Below, one piece after another: positions 63,824 through 64,000 of a stretch of 64,000 bases of DNA. Source of the stretch: Pseudomonas serbica (GTDB lineage: Bacteria > Pseudomonadota > Gammaproteobacteria > Pseudomonadales > Pseudomonadaceae); contig NZ_JAQIYM010000004.1 in the NCBI RefSeq assembly GCF_028823535.1, positions 248,001-312,000 of the forward strand. The letters run 5' to 3'. Numbering within the stretch: position 1 is the first letter of the stretch; each line of letters begins with the position of its first letter. The translations under genes were made by a program, and so were the position numbers. The notes beneath the pieces were generated by a model. It searched no databases and was not told the origin of the DNA. It worked only from the letters and a program-made list of their open reading frames with translations.

Positions 63824-64000
63824 CTGAATATTCCTTTTCCTGTTCATGGACAACGGCGCGCGGTCGGCTTTCGCAAAATGCGCCAGCGCGACCGGTGCAG
63901 CGATAAAACCACGGCCAATCGGCCAATAGGTTTCAGCCACTAACACAGTTATTTCCGAATATGAAAAGTGCGCGGATGGCGCAGCGGCAAGTGAGCCGAG

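Noticed and set aside
63824..64000. Possible gene at the right edge
   Set aside because: No frame with a ribosome binding site or family resemblance is visible in the last 177 nt.

Overview
The window is a high-GC chromosomal segment of a fluorescent-type Pseudomonas (P. fluorescens/P. putida lineage). The basis is gene order and protein family recognition: zwf / hexR / oprB / gtsDCBA / gtrS-gltR / glk / edd / gap-1 is the typical Pseudomonas glucose-catabolism locus, quiP and aotJQMOP are Pseudomonas genes, and ten copies of the GTAGGAGC(G/T)GGCTTGC-type Pseudomonas REP element, mostly as inverted doublets, sit between genes. No database search was possible, so names rest on recognisable motifs and context.

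Region 1 (1-17.8 kb) is a nearly complete peripheral glucose and Entner-Doudoroff module. It holds an outer-membrane porin (oprB), a four-gene ABC glucose importer (gtsABCD), glucokinase, G6P dehydrogenase (cut by the left edge), phosphogluconate dehydratase, GAPDH, a hexose-6-phosphate mutarotase, an AGE-family sugar isomerase and methylglyoxal synthase. Control is by HexR (two operators seen), the GtrS-GltR two-component system and, by inference, Crc/Hfq: an AANAANAA motif lies next to the start codon of zwf, oprB, gtsA, the AGE gene, gltR and gap-1.

Region 2 (17.8-22.9 kb) is an iron/heme cell-surface signalling operon: FecI-type sigma factor, FecR-type anti-sigma factor, TonB receptor with an N-terminal signalling domain, and a HemO-type heme oxygenase. 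It starts with a 35-bp perfect palindrome that contains a Fur-like box.

Region 3 (23-34.5 kb) is mixed: DUF454 membrane protein, dCache chemoreceptor, family III CoA transferase coupled to an unrecognised Cys/His-rich protein, an XRE regulator behind an SOS-like box, a secreted amidase, a divergent MBL hydrolase/TetR pair, an IS30-like remnant, a periplasmic glycerophosphodiesterase and a PepSY protein.

Region 4 (34.6-45 kb) contains a PiT phosphate transporter, a PACE efflux protein with a divergent LysR regulator, an ECF42-type sigma factor with YCII (DGPF) and SnoaL-like partners, two GNAT acetyltransferases, a GyrI-like protein, a LysE exporter and the aminotransferase alaC.

Region 5 (43.7-49.4 kb) is the gluconate module gntP-gntK-gntR with three GntR operators, followed by an AT-richer islet (SLC13-type anion transporter and divergent LysR) that looks acquired.

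Region 6 (49.5-64 kb) has a glutathione transferase, a small Gln-rich protein, a BdlA-like soluble chemoreceptor, an I36-like exported protein, the AHL acylase quiP, a DNA exonuclease/ATP-dependent ligase pair, and the arginine/ornithine import operon aotJQMOP, which here is not followed by argR. No rRNA, tRNA, CRISPR array or intact insertion sequence was found.
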